Origin: Geminocystis sp. GBBB08
GTDB taxonomy: Bacteria; Cyanobacteriota; Cyanobacteriia; Cyanobacteriales; Cyanobacteriaceae
Reading direction: 5' to 3'
Assembly: GCF_016743215.1 (NCBI RefSeq)
Contig: NZ_VRZC01000001.1
Span: forward strand, 1 to 54,921
DNA: 54,921 nt
Made by a program: the position numbers and the translations under genes
Shown: positions 17,550 through 25,577 of the stretch, piece after piece
Numbering within the stretch: position 1 is the first letter of the stretch
Layout: the number at the start of each line of letters is the position of its first letter
The notes under the pieces: generated by a model
Told to the model about the DNA's origin: nothing
The model's input: only the letters and a program-made list of their open reading frames with translations
Database searches by the model: none

Positions 17550-18419
17550 TTAGTTAACAGGAGTTACACTAGCAACACTTGCACCTTGTTTGTGTATCGT
17601 TTGATAAAGTTCAAATAACTGATTGAAAGGAACCATATAAACTTTATTAGGACGACGATATTTAGGGAAAGCATTATATTTATTAGCACGATAGCCAGTA
17701 ACTTCTACTTTGTAAATTTTACCATCATCACCAGCACCTACACCTTGACGGGTAGCGGAGCTTAAAGGAGTCTCTTGGAATGCCCAACCGTTACCTGCTG
17801 CACCACCAGAAGGAGGAATTACCGTAATGGGAGTTTGAGTTAATACGCTTTTGTGAATTACAGGAGATTGTAAATTTTTACCAACATCACTACTGGCTGC
17901 ACCTCTTAAGATAGCAAACAGATGAGTAAATTCTAACATTGTACGGTTATTCTCGGTTTTATAACCACGATAGTAAGGTACAATATTATCTCCGTAAGCT
18001 TCGGTATATTCATCACTGTCAATATAAGAATTAATATCAGCTTGATAACCAAGAGTGTCTAAAATATCGCTATGGTATCTCATTTCTAGTTGATTTTCAG
18101 GAGTACGTCCTAAAAGGTGTTTAAAATTAAGTTCAGTAAAGCGATAACGAGGAGAAGGCTCAAAAAAGCGTTGACGATATAAGTTAGAATTGGCGATTTC
18201 ACGGACAAATTCACGAACAGTTAACTGCCCGTTTCTGAAACGAGATTCAGCATTGACAAGTCTTTCCGCCTTCATGATATAGGAATTACCAAGCACTTGA
18301 CGATAAACAGAGTTGATAATCTGGGAAATTCTTTCGTCAGAATCATGGGGTTTTCTTTCAATAATATCAGCATCTTCAAATATGCTAATACCTAAATTTG
18401 CACTTTGTTGTAAAGACAT
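17550..18419 (-). CDS. cpeC: Phycobilisome rod linker polypeptide, phycoerythrin-associated (CpeC) type
   Basis: The 289-residue protein has a PBS linker domain at about 20-150 (SVYRQVLGNSYIMKAERL, ESRFRNGQLTVREFVREIA, LNFKHLLGRTPE, INSYIDSDEYTEAYGDNIVPYYRGY) and a CpcD-type capping domain at about 235-286 (KIYKVEVTGYRANKYNAFPKYRRPNKVYMVPFNQL). Such linkers sit inside phycobiliprotein hexamers of the rods and tune their assembly and spectra on the thylakoid surface. The EMRYHSDILDTLGYQADINSY, FTHLFAILRGAASSD and PITVIPPSGGA segments resemble CpeC rather than CpcC, so I favour a phycoerythrin linker; CpcC is the alternative. No phycobiliprotein subunit gene is in the window, so it is an orphan linker here. 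AGGAG lies about 9 bases before the ATG. Confidence 0.8.
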   Translation of the reverse strand: MSLQQSANLGISIFEDADIIERKPHDSDERISQIINSVYRQVLGNSYIMKAERLVNAESRFRNGQLTVREFVREIANSNLYRQRFFEPSPRYRFTELNFKHLLGRTPENQLEMRYHSDILDTLGYQADINSYIDSDEYTEAYGDNIVPYYRGYKTENNRTMLEFTHLFAILRGAASSDVGKNLQSPVIHKSVLTQTPITVIPPSGGAAGNGWAFQETPLSSATRQGVGAGDDGKIYKVEVTGYRANKYNAFPKYRRPNKVYMVPFNQLFELYQTIHKQGASVASVTPVN

Positions 18420-18865
18420 TGATTAATCTCCTTTTATGAATGTGTTAATTTTTTGGTTTTAATTTTATTAACAAAACTTAATAACTTAAACAATGAGCAA
18501 TCCTGATTAAAACAGTTTAACGATCACTATTTTGTTTTTAAGTATTTGTACTTATTAACCCTTCAAGTTTTTTCTCAATATGGACTTGAACCGATTATTT
18601 AGTCGGTATTGATGAGTTAATTTAAAGTTAATTTAAAGTATGGGGATTCAACCCTTAGTCAGTTCTATTTATACAATGAGAAGAGTGCATTTATTATCAA
18701 GATTTGTAACAAATTGACCTTTGATAATTGAAAATTTTTGGTGATTGTGGCTATATAAAGATCAAATACTGACGATAGATTGAGAAATGATGATTTACAA
18801 TAGAACAAAGTCGAAAATGATAAAGTAATATAAGTATAGAAGTAGAATAAAAGGTTGAAATTATT
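18420..18865. other. Divergent promoter region between the phycobilisome linker and vipp1
   Basis: This 446-base gap contains no credible coding region. It must hold the promoters of both divergent genes. The linker side has a good ribosome binding site. Two tandem AATTTAAAG units occur at about 18620-18637. I see no convincing -35/-10 pair for vipp1 and no clear binding site for a known light or nitrogen regulator. Confidence 0.6.
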
Positions 18866-19654
18866 ATGGGAATTTTTGATCGCATCAGTAGAGTAGTAAG
18901 AGCCAATGTTAACGATATGATTGACAAGGCAGAAGATCCCGAAAAAGTTTTAGAACAAAGTCTTCGGGAAATGGGGGATGATCTTATAAAAATGCGTCAA
19001 GCAGTAGCACAGGCGATCGCTGCTCAAAAAAGAACCGAACAACAGTATCAAAAAAATCTTTCTGAAGCTAATATGTGGCAACAAAGAGCTCAATTAGCTT
19101 TAACTAAAGGTGAAGAAACTTTAGCTCGTGAAGCCTTAGTGCGGAAAAAAACCCATGCTGATACTGCAGCTACTTTAAAAACTCAATTAGATTCACAAGT
19201 GGGGCAAATCGACTCTTTACGTCGTAATCTCACGGCTTTAGAGAGTAAAATTTCTGAAGCAAAAACCAAGAAAGATATGCTTAAAGCTCGTATGAGTGCG
19301 GCTAAAGCTAATCAACAGTTACAAAGCACTATTTCTAACTTAAATACTAGCTCTGCCATGTCAGCTTTTGAACGTATGGAAGACAAAGTTCTTCAAATGG
19401 AAGCGGTATCTCAAACGGCTGGAGAATTAGCAGGAATGGGAGAAGACTCTAAATGGGCACAGTTAGAAGGTGGTAGCGAAATAGAAGACGAATTAGCCAT
19501 GCTGAAGGCTCAATTATCAGGCACACCCCAATCTAACACTGCTTTACCTCAAGGTATTGATATTCCAACTTCGTCAAAAACTCCAGCACCTTCTGCAAGT
19601 GTTGTGGATATTGAGTTAGAAGAATTACGTCGTCAGTTACAAAAACCCTATTAG
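18866..19654 (+). CDS. vipp1: Vipp1/IM30 (PspA family) thylakoid membrane-remodelling protein
   Basis: The 262-residue protein starts MGIFDRISRVVRANVNDMIDKAEDPEKVLEQ, the amphipathic helix and first coiled coil of the PspA/IM30 family, which belongs to the bacterial ESCRT-III superfamily. Helical coiled-coil segments run to about residue 215 (EANMWQQRAQLALTKGEETLAREAL, AFERMEDKVLQMEAVSQTAGEL). A proline/serine/threonine-rich linker then leads to a final short helix (VVDIELEELRRQLQKPY). This C-terminal extension distinguishes Vipp1 from PspA. It polymerises into rings and rods at thylakoid and plasma membranes and is needed for thylakoid biogenesis and membrane protection. It is monocistronic; the next plus-strand gene begins nearly 800 bases away. 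Confidence 0.96.
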   Translation: MGIFDRISRVVRANVNDMIDKAEDPEKVLEQSLREMGDDLIKMRQAVAQAIAAQKRTEQQYQKNLSEANMWQQRAQLALTKGEETLAREALVRKKTHADTAATLKTQLDSQVGQIDSLRRNLTALESKISEAKTKKDMLKARMSAAKANQQLQSTISNLNTSSAMSAFERMEDKVLQMEAVSQTAGELAGMGEDSKWAQLEGGSEIEDELAMLKAQLSGTPQSNTALPQGIDIPTSSKTPAPSASVVDIELEELRRQLQKPY

Positions 19655-19684
19655 ATAATCAGAAATGAGGAATCAGGAATTAGC

Positions 19685-19706
19685 AAGGGGTTTAAACCCT
19701 TTGTTA
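19685..19706. repeat. Dispersed palindrome AAGGGGTTTAAACCCTT, copy 1
   Basis: AAGGGGTTTAAACCCTTTG is a near-perfect palindrome centred on TTTAAA. Three more copies are at 20988-21008, 37994-38013 and 47107-47125. All are intergenic, near gene ends, and embedded in AT-rich repeat DNA. Next to this copy is a CAGGCAAGATGCCTATTC segment (19712-19729), itself a recurrent repeat (also near 28488 and 47080). Confidence 0.7.
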
Positions 19707-19787
19707 GAAATTACAGGCAAGATGCCTATTCACCGTTATTAATTAATAATGACTTTTCCTCTTCCTCTGTTCTCCTTTTCTCCTGTC

Positions 19788-20363
19788 TTATTTCTCCACA
19801 GGCACTAATTCACTATTAAATTGGTTGAAAGTTTTGCGTTTTAACTCTATAGATTCCGAACGTGGTAGTAAATTAAAAACTTTTCTTAATACATCGTCCA
19901 CATCTTCAAATTTTGATTGTCCAATTTCATCAAAAACTACATTACCTTTTTGATCTAAAACAACGGTTTGAGGAATACCGCCTTTATAATAATAACCAAT
20001 TTCATTCGGTTCATATTTGTCCTTGGGGGGAATGGTATCCACTGTAACAGCTATGATACTCGCTGCCCTACCATAAAATTCTTGGAAACGAGAAACGATA
20101 AAAGCATATTGTTTAGAATCGCTATTATCATCGAGATAGTAAACCAAAATCACGGGCATTTCTCGATCTAAAGACTGTTTTAAGGTCAGTTTTGAAGGTA
20201 CTAATGAACCATTACCTGCATAAACAACAAAAATATTGCCATCGTAGCGATCATCATCAATATCTCCATAGCTAAGATTCGGATAACTAAACCAGAAAGT
20301 TAAGGCACAAATGAAAATAATTAAAATACGTTTAAAAGTAGAATAAAACGGAATTGTTAACAT
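19788..20363 (-). CDS. Thioredoxin-like protein, thylakoid photosystem I accumulation factor type
   Basis: The 191-residue protein has an N-terminal signal anchor (FKRILIIFICALTFWFSYPNLSYG) and a lumen- or periplasm-facing domain of thioredoxin fold: NIFVVYAGNGSLVPSKLTLKQSL, MPVILVYYLDD, IIAVTVDT, the cis-proline motif GGIPQTVVLDQKGNVVFDEIGQ. The CxxC redox pair is absent, and there is no cysteine after the signal region. It resembles the cyanobacterial thioredoxin-like protein reported to be required for photosystem I accumulation (slr1796 type). I assign that family with moderate confidence and propose a chaperone rather than disulfide-exchange role because of the missing cysteines. It is monocistronic and divergent from the J-domain gene at 20449. 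Confidence 0.75.
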   Translation of the reverse strand: MLTIPFYSTFKRILIIFICALTFWFSYPNLSYGDIDDDRYDGNIFVVYAGNGSLVPSKLTLKQSLDREMPVILVYYLDDNSDSKQYAFIVSRFQEFYGRAASIIAVTVDTIPPKDKYEPNEIGYYYKGGIPQTVVLDQKGNVVFDEIGQSKFEDVDDVLRKVFNLLPRSESIELKRKTFNQFNSELVPVEK

Positions 20364-20448
20364 AAGTTGAAGTTTGATTTTTAAGGTAGAAAAAAAAAAG
20401 ACCTTGATCTAGAATATTGAAACAGATCTTCATTGTCAAAAGAAAACG

Positions 20449-20925
20449 ATGAACTCCCAAAGCAAAAATAAATTTCCTTCCACTGTCAATCAATATTTTG
20501 CTAATACTCATTATGGTTTATTTAATTTACATCCTTGCGCATCAGTTATCGATATTAGAAGGACTTATCGAGAGTTAAGTAAACTTTACCATCCTGATAC
20601 AACTAATTTACCTTTAGAGGAGGCAAGACAAAAATTTCAACGATTAAATGAGGCTTATGGTATTTTGGCGAATCCCGAAAGACGATCTCTTTATGATTTA
20701 CAAATTGGTTATTCTCGCTGGAATGTGATTCAAAGTTCCTATCATTTTACCATCTCAGCCGATGCCGATGCCGATGAAGAAGACATCAGAACAACATACT
20801 TAGATCCTACAGAAAGACCGTTATCTAGTGGAGAATTGTTTGCATTATTCTTAATGGGATTAACAATTATCGGTTGTCTATTACTAGCCATAACTCTTGC
20901 GTGGTTGAGAACTTCTGGTATATAG
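20449..20925 (+). CDS. J-domain protein with C-terminal membrane anchor
   Basis: The 158-residue protein has a J domain at about 20-85: YGLFNLHPCASVIDIRRTYRELSKLYHPDT includes the HPD motif needed to stimulate Hsp70 ATPase, followed by FQRLNEAYGILANPERRSLYDLQIGY. An acidic stretch (DADADEEDIRTTYLD) then leads to one transmembrane segment near the C-terminus (FALFLMGLTIIGCLLLAITLAWL). The J domain would face the cytosol and recruit a DnaK to a membrane, probably thylakoid. This type is common in cyanobacteria and distinct from the canonical DnaJ at 36379. It is divergent from the thioredoxin-like gene, 85 bases apart. Confidence 0.93.
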   Translation: MNSQSKNKFPSTVNQYFANTHYGLFNLHPCASVIDIRRTYRELSKLYHPDTTNLPLEEARQKFQRLNEAYGILANPERRSLYDLQIGYSRWNVIQSSYHFTISADADADEEDIRTTYLDPTERPLSSGELFALFLMGLTIIGCLLLAITLAWLRTSGI

Positions 20926-20987
20926 TGAGTGATAAGTACCAGTGCAAAATTAATCGATGCCCTTTGTTTTTCTCAAATCTATGATAA

Positions 20988-21008
20988 AAAAGGGTTTAAA
21001 CCCCTTGT
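20988..21008. repeat. Dispersed palindrome AAGGGTTTAAACCCCTT, copy 2
   Basis: This copy lies between the J-domain gene and the DUF3143 gene, in opposite orientation to copy 1. It shares the core GGGTTTAAACCC with copies at 19685, 37994 and 47107. Confidence 0.7.
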
Positions 21009-21086
21009 CTATATACAATTAATTTTGCGTACTTACTTATTTGTTAATCCTAAAATTCTATTTTTTTGCCCCATCTGAAGAAAATA

Positions 21087-21359
21087 ATGCCCAAATTAAC
21101 CTCTAATAGTCCTTTATATAATTTTCCCCTGCCTGAAATTGAAAATTGGTTAAAACAAATGGGATGTGAACAAAATCCACAAGCACTTAATTGTTGGTAT
21201 GTCAAAAAACGAGGATGGGAAGCAGAAATAACTTTAGAAATAGAGGATCTTAATGTTAATTATCTCAATGCCGGTGCTGATGGTAGTGATATAAAAAGAG
21301 TATTTCGTTATTCTCTTTCTCGCCAAGACATTGAAGATGCCGTTTTTTCTGGACCATAA
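21087..21359 (+). CDS. DUF3143 family protein
   Basis: This small 90-residue protein, with start chosen at the ATG at 21087, begins MPKLTSNSPLYNFPLPEIENWLKQMGCEQN and continues CWYVKKRGWEAEITLEIEDLNVNYL and FRYSLSRQDIEDAVFSGP. It matches the DUF3143 family as I know it, widespread in cyanobacteria and often next to a J-domain gene as here. The function is unknown. It has no signal peptide, membrane segment or cysteine-rich motif. The frame extends seven codons upstream to a TTG at 21066. It lies 161 bases downstream of the J-protein gene on the same strand, so a shared transcript is possible despite the intervening palindrome. Confidence 0.88.
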   Translation: MPKLTSNSPLYNFPLPEIENWLKQMGCEQNPQALNCWYVKKRGWEAEITLEIEDLNVNYLNAGADGSDIKRVFRYSLSRQDIEDAVFSGP

Positions 21360-21468
21360 TTTAGAGCGAGTGGGCAGGAAAGCTAAAAGACTAGAATAGG
21401 GGAAAGGAGACAGGGAGACTTTTTGCTTTTTCATTTCTCATTATTAATTCCTCATTCCTAATTATTTT

Positions 21469-21657
21469 ATGAGTTCTACAAAAAAAACCGTTGAAACAAT
21501 GTTACGAAAATTACCTGATGATTGCACCATTGAAGATATACAATATCATTTATATGTCTTAGGCAAAGTGCGTCAAGGTTTACAAATAGCCGATAAAGAA
21601 GGGGTTTTACAACAAGCAGAAGTAGAAGGATTGTTAAATAAATGGCTTATCGAGTAG
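21469..21657 (+). CDS. Antitoxin of a ParE-type toxin-antitoxin pair
   Basis: This 62-residue acidic helical protein (KTVETMLRKLPDDCTIEDIQYHLYVLGKVRQGLQIADKEG) is of the short antitoxin type commonly paired with RelE/ParE toxins in cyanobacteria. It would bind and neutralise the toxin and repress its own promoter. The stop at 21655-21657 lies inside the toxin gene, which starts at 21642, a 16-base overlap that indicates translational coupling. Repeat-like AT-rich DNA precedes it, with heptamer fragments at 21430-21465. Pair assignment is supported by gene arrangement and length. Confidence 0.85.
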   Translation: MSSTKKTVETMLRKLPDDCTIEDIQYHLYVLGKVRQGLQIADKEGVLQQAEVEGLLNKWLIE

Positions 21658-21935
21658 TTTGGTCTCCTAAAGCAGTGGAAGATGTAGAAGCGATCGCCGC
21701 TTATATCGCTAGAGATTCACCGTCTTATGCGGCGGCGGTGGTGCAAAGAGTCATCGAAATTACCAGTAAATTATCGGAAGAGGCAAAACAGGGAAGATTA
21801 ATTCCTGAAATAGAAGAATCTACAATTATTGAGCAATTTGCCTATAGTTATCGCTTAATCTATCGCATTGAATCAAATATTGTCACTGTTGCTGCCCTAA
21901 TTCATGGCAAAAGATTATTATACTTAACTGAATAA
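21642..21935 (+). CDS. RelE/ParE family toxin
   Basis: This 97-residue protein has the RelE/ParE layout: YRVVWSPKAVEDVEAIAAYIARDSPSYAAAVVQRVIE, then LIPEIEESTIIEQFAYSYRLIYRIESNIVTVAALIHGKRLL. ParE members poison DNA gyrase, while RelE members cut mRNA in the ribosome. The sequence EDVEAIAAYIA...AVVQRVI and YRLIYRI...VTVAALIHGKR favour ParE type, but the target is not certain from sequence. It overlaps its antitoxin by 16 bases. A repeat fragment GTAGGGTTATGCACCGCCCAC follows at 21943-21963. Confidence 0.93.
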   Translation: MAYRVVWSPKAVEDVEAIAAYIARDSPSYAAAVVQRVIEITSKLSEEAKQGRLIPEIEESTIIEQFAYSYRLIYRIESNIVTVAALIHGKRLLYLTE

Positions 21936-21963
21936 TCAAAAGTAGGGTTATGCACCGCCCACA

Positions 21964-22539
21964 TTATTTCAGTTTTAGCCAAGAAAATATTTTGTGAGGA
22001 GTTAATTGTAAATTGGTATTTTTAAGAATCGGTAAAATTTCTTGATCTCGATAAATTTTCAGAGGTTTTTCTGGTTCAAATACCATGATTATTTTTTCAT
22101 CAGTATCAATTAACCATCCTAAAGAAGTGCCATATTCTAAACAATATAAAATATTATCAATTACTTTGGTCTGTTTTTGATTAGGTGATAAAATTTCGAT
22201 AGTCCAATCTGGGGGGAAAAAAATAGAATTATTTTCTAATTCATTATCCTCATTTAGTGGTATTTTGTCCAAAGAGACTACTACTATATCAGGAACGATA
22301 GATCTACTTCCAAAATTACATCTTAATTCTGTAAAAACAACGACTATTTTTTCAGTTTCTACTATCGATTCAATCAAACTGGCTAATTTTATTTGTATTC
22401 GACTATGATGAATTTTTGGCATCGGTTTTTTGATGATGTCGTTATCAATATATTCATAAGCAGGAGATTCTTCTATATAATCTTGTTGTAAAAACTCTTC
22501 TAAGGTTAAAACTGTATTTTTAATGGCAGTAATAGTCAT
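21964..22539 (-). CDS. Uma2 family protein (DUF820)
   Basis: This 191-residue protein begins MTITAIKNTVLTLEEFLQQDYIEESPAYEYIDNDIIKKPMPKIHHSRIQ, a typical Uma2 N-terminus. Core motifs are RCNFGSRSIVPDIVVVSLDKI, with the metal-binding Asp, and PPDWTIEILSPNQKQTKVIDNILYCLEYG, with the catalytic-type Glu and the conserved C-terminal helix. Only the fold (restriction-endonuclease-like) is known for this family. It is convergent with the toxin-antitoxin pair and divergent from the PEP-CTERM gene. It resembles the other Uma2 at 9859 only at motif level, so the two are not recent duplicates. Confidence 0.94.
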   Translation of the reverse strand: MTITAIKNTVLTLEEFLQQDYIEESPAYEYIDNDIIKKPMPKIHHSRIQIKLASLIESIVETEKIVVVFTELRCNFGSRSIVPDIVVVSLDKIPLNEDNELENNSIFFPPDWTIEILSPNQKQTKVIDNILYCLEYGTSLGWLIDTDEKIIMVFEPEKPLKIYRDQEILPILKNTNLQLTPHKIFSWLKLK

Positions 22540-22635
22540 AAATATTAATTAGTAATTATATGAATAATTTTAGATAATTTTTCTTGATTATGAGTATGAT
22601 ATATTTAGAAAATCCCTGATTTAAAGTGGAAAATC

Positions 22636-23255
22636 ATGACATTAAAAAAACTTATCTCTACCGCCTCTTTAGGGGGGGGATACTTATATTACACGCTAGT
22701 ACTTTTTCTCAACCCGTTCAAGCTATTGCAGTAACTTTTGACTTATCTCAATTTACCGATGGTGTAACTTCTACGAGTATTACGAATAGTGGTATAACCC
22801 TTACTGCTTCTAATTTTGCCCCAACCACAAATTCTAAGAGTAATTCTGACGGATTGTGTTTTTTTGGTAGTTTAGGAAGTTTCTGCGGTTACAACGGTTA
22901 TGTAAAACTCACTTTTTCAGCTCCAGTACAGCTACTTAGCTATAAACCCGGAAATGTTAGTAATACAGCGAACAGGTATCCTGCAACATTTAGTCAAAAC
23001 TCTAATTATTCTGCGGAAATCAATTTTGTAGATGAACAAGTCACCAATTTTAACAATCAATTTGTGGCCTTAGGTAATCAAGGAATTAATGTCAGTGCTT
23101 ACTTAAACGGCAATACTGGTAGTTTGCAAATTCGTGAACTTACCGTGGAAACTCAACCGGCGGCAGCAGTTCCAGAACCTTTAACCATTATGGGTACAAT
23201 CTTAGCGGGGGGTTTAGGTGTTGCCATGAAAAAGAAAAAAGCTCGTCAACTGTAA
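22636..23255 (+). pseudogene. PEP-CTERM exported protein, frameshifted at a G8 tract in the signal peptide
   Basis: From the ATG at 22636 the frame reads MTLKKLISTASLGGG, a normal signal-peptide start, then shifts at a run of eight G (22672-22679). With nine G it would continue ILILHASTFSQPVQAIA, completing a signal peptide that joins the long downstream frame. That frame encodes a secreted beta-rich domain (VTFDLSQFTDGVTSTSITNSGITLT; SNSDGLCFFGSLGSFCGYNGYVKLTFSAPVQLL) and ends in a PEP-CTERM sorting signal: VPEPLTIMGTILAGGLGVAMKKKKA (VPEP, hydrophobic helix, basic end), recognised by exosortase. A GTG at 22626 would give an unshifted 209-residue frame but a poor signal peptide (MENHDIKKTYLYRLFRGG). 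So this is either phase-variable, a pseudogene or a homopolymer sequencing error. Confidence 0.75.
22672..22679 (+). promoter_or_regulatory. Poly-G tract (G8) inside the PEP-CTERM gene, possible phase-variation switch
   Basis: The homopolymer lies at codons 13-15 of the predicted signal peptide. Eight G puts the ATG frame out of register with the body of the protein; six or nine would restore it. Long G tracts mutate by slipped-strand mispairing, as known for contingency genes in pathogens. Confidence 0.4.
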
Positions 23256-23661
23256 AGATAGATAACTTTGGGTTGAAATAATAAGTAATAAGTAACAGAT
23301 AACCTATCTTTAAAAATGTCAAAAAAAGTTAAATTATATTTTCAGAGTCCATTTTAATGGACGTTAGCTATTAGCTTTGAAATAAATTTCAAAGAGAGAT
23401 AATTGCTCATAACCATTAGACTTCTTGCACCAAGTCGAGTAATGAGTAATGAGTAATAAGTAATAAGTTAAGAAATTTATGTTTTCCACCCTAAAATAGA
23501 TTTTACTTTTTATTTTGCACTCGTGTCTATTAACCCATCTTGAAATGACGTTTAAAATAACACCCTAGGGCAAGTTAACAAAACTTTACTTATAGCAAGA
23601 AAATCAATCACATTTTGAGAGAGAAACTAGAATGAAAGTGGTTGTTTAAAAACAGAATTAA
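23256..23661. other. Intergenic region upstream of zwf
   Basis: The 406 bases contain no convincing coding region. They hold GTAATGAGTAATAAGTAATAAG-like tandem repeats and a MITE-like element at 23417-23529. The zwf ATG at 23662 has no strong ribosome binding site. The zwf promoter probably lies between 23530 and 23640; I do not see an unambiguous NtcA-type site (GTAN8TAC). Confidence 0.6.
23417..23529. repeat. MITE-like element, TAGACTTCTTGCA family
   Basis: The left end TAGACTTCTTGCA (23417-23429) is paired with a diverged right end ending TTTTGCACTCGTGTCTA (23513-23529). The core contains AGTAATGAGTAATGAGTAAT tandem repeats. Its left end is identical to that of the element at 28355. Confidence 0.45.
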
Positions 23662-25191
23662 ATGTTGACACTACAAGAAAATCCTCTCAGAGTTGGCTTA
23701 AAACAAGCAAAAACTCCAGAACCATTAATCTTAGTTATTTTTGGTGCATCAGGAGATTTAACCCAAAGAAAATTAGTACCTGCTTTATATCAATTGAAAA
23801 AAGAAGGGCGATTACCGCCAGAAATGACTATCGTAGGCGTAGCACGACGAGAATGGAGTCATGACTATTTTCGAGAACAAATGCGAGAAGGAATCGAGGA
23901 ATTTTCTGACGGTATTGGGCAAGAAGACTTATGGGAAGATTTTGCCCAAGGACTTTTTTACTGTGACGGAAATATGGATGAAGCCGAAAGTTATGAAAAA
24001 TTAAAGGCATTTCTCGAAGATTTAGACGGTAAAAGAGGCACAAGAGGTAATCGTGTTTTTTATCTAGCAGTTTCTCCTAAATTTTTTCCCCCTGCCATTA
24101 AACAATTAGGGGCGGCAGGAATGTTAGATGATGCTTTAAAACATCGTTTAGTCATTGAAAAGCCTTTTGGTAAAGATTTAAGCAGTGCGCAGGTATTAAA
24201 TCGTATTGTTCAAAAAGTTTGTAAAGAAGAACAAATTTACCGTATTGATCATTATTTAGGTAAAGAAACGGTACAAAATTTAATGGTATTTCGTTTTGCC
24301 AATGCAATTTTTGAGCCGTTATGGAATCGCAACTATGTTGACAATATTCAAATCACGGTAGCCGAAACTGTAGGGGTAGAAGAAAGGGCAGGTTACTATG
24401 AAATGGCAGGGGCTTTAAGGGATATGGTACAAAACCACCTTTTACAGCTATTTTGTCTAACAGCCATGGAAACACCTAACGGAGTCAATGCTGATAGTAT
24501 TAGGGGTGAAAAAGTCAAAGTTTTACAATCAACTCGTTTAGCGGATGTCAAAAACTTAGAAAAAAGCGCTATTAGGGGACAATATTCCGCCGGATGGATG
24601 AAGGGAAAAGCGATTCCGGGTTATCGAGACGAAAAAGACGTAAATCCTCACTCGACAACTCCTACTTTTGTGGCGTTAAAATTAATGGTAGATAATTGGC
24701 GTTGGCAAGGTGTACCTTTTTATTTACGCACTGGTAAACGATTACCAAAAAAAGTTTCTGAGATTGCCATTCAATTTAAAGATGTGCCTTTAACTATTTT
24801 TCCTTCGGCGGCACAACAAACTAATCCGAATATTCTCGCCTTGCGCATCCAACCCAATGAGGGCATTTCTTTAAGATTTGAAGCCAAAGTTCCGGGATCT
24901 GAATTACGCACTCGTACAGTAGATATGGATTTCAGCTATGGTTCATCTTTTGGTATTAACACCGCAGACGCTTATCACCGTTTACTTTTAGATTGTATGT
25001 TAGGGGATCAAACATTGTTTACCCGTGCCGATGAAGTAGAGGAAGCGTGGCGTATCGTTACTCCGGCTTTAACAGCGTGGGATGCTCCTTCTGCTCCTGA
25101 TTCTATACCATTATATGAAGCAGGTACATGGCAACCTCCAGAGGCGGAATTTTTGCTTAACCGTGACGGGCGTAAGTGGAGAAGATTATAA
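23662..25191 (+). CDS. zwf: Glucose-6-phosphate 1-dehydrogenase
   Basis: This 509-residue enzyme catalyses the entry reaction of the oxidative pentose phosphate pathway, the main source of NADPH in darkness. The nucleotide fold is [20 protein letters not shown] at about 27-46. The substrate and catalytic regions are [12 protein letters not shown] and [22 protein letters not shown], with the catalytic His pair region intact. [17 protein letters not shown] and the C-terminal half are full-length. Cyanobacterial Zwf is redox-regulated by thioredoxin and activated by OpcA. The start at 23662 ([15 protein letters not shown]) is the usual one. opcA follows 386 bases later in the same orientation, the standard cyanobacterial arrangement. 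Confidence 0.98.
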   Translation: MLTLQENPLRVGLKQAKTPEPLILVIFGASGDLTQRKLVPALYQLKKEGRLPPEMTIVGVARREWSHDYFREQMREGIEEFSDGIGQEDLWEDFAQGLFYCDGNMDEAESYEKLKAFLEDLDGKRGTRGNRVFYLAVSPKFFPPAIKQLGAAGMLDDALKHRLVIEKPFGKDLSSAQVLNRIVQKVCKEEQIYRIDHYLGKETVQNLMVFRFANAIFEPLWNRNYVDNIQITVAETVGVEERAGYYEMAGALRDMVQNHLLQLFCLTAMETPNGVNADSIRGEKVKVLQSTRLADVKNLEKSAIRGQYSAGWMKGKAIPGYRDEKDVNPHSTTPTFVALKLMVDNWRWQGVPFYLRTGKRLPKKVSEIAIQFKDVPLTIFPSAAQQTNPNILALRIQPNEGISLRFEAKVPGSELRTRTVDMDFSYGSSFGINTADAYHRLLLDCMLGDQTLFTRADEVEEAWRIVTPALTAWDAPSAPDSIPLYEAGTWQPPEAEFLLNRDGRKWRRL

Positions 25192-25577
25192 TAACCACGA
25201 ATGCTCAATTCTGACAACTTCTATTTTTGTAGAGTGGGCAGTGTCCACAATTTTTCTATCTATTTTATCGTCATGTATCGCCCACAATTTCTTTATCTAT
25301 TTTATAGTCATCAAAATAAAGTTTAATAAATTTTTCTGTTTATCATGAATTACTAATAACAGATAATTAGATTCTATGAAAGTTAAATGGTTTTACCTAA
25401 TTAAATATCTTACTTTCTTTTGTTATTTGCCCAAAATCCCTATTATAAAATTCTAAATGTATAAATGTGGACTAAAAGACAAAATAAGACTTACACAGAT
25501 GACTATTTTTTAGATTCTATATCATGGAAATGTGAGCATTGCCCAGCCTACATAATTATTTAATACACAAAAAAACC
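25192..25577. other. Intergenic region between zwf and opcA
   Basis: No coding potential is seen. Two fragments of the dispersed hairpin repeat GTAG(A/G)GTGGGCA...GCCCAC are present, at 25230-25250 and 25526-25553 (GGAAATGTGAGCATTGCCCAGCC). The second ends just before the opcA start and could affect its leader. The length suggests either a long intercistronic region or a separate opcA promoter. Confidence 0.6.
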
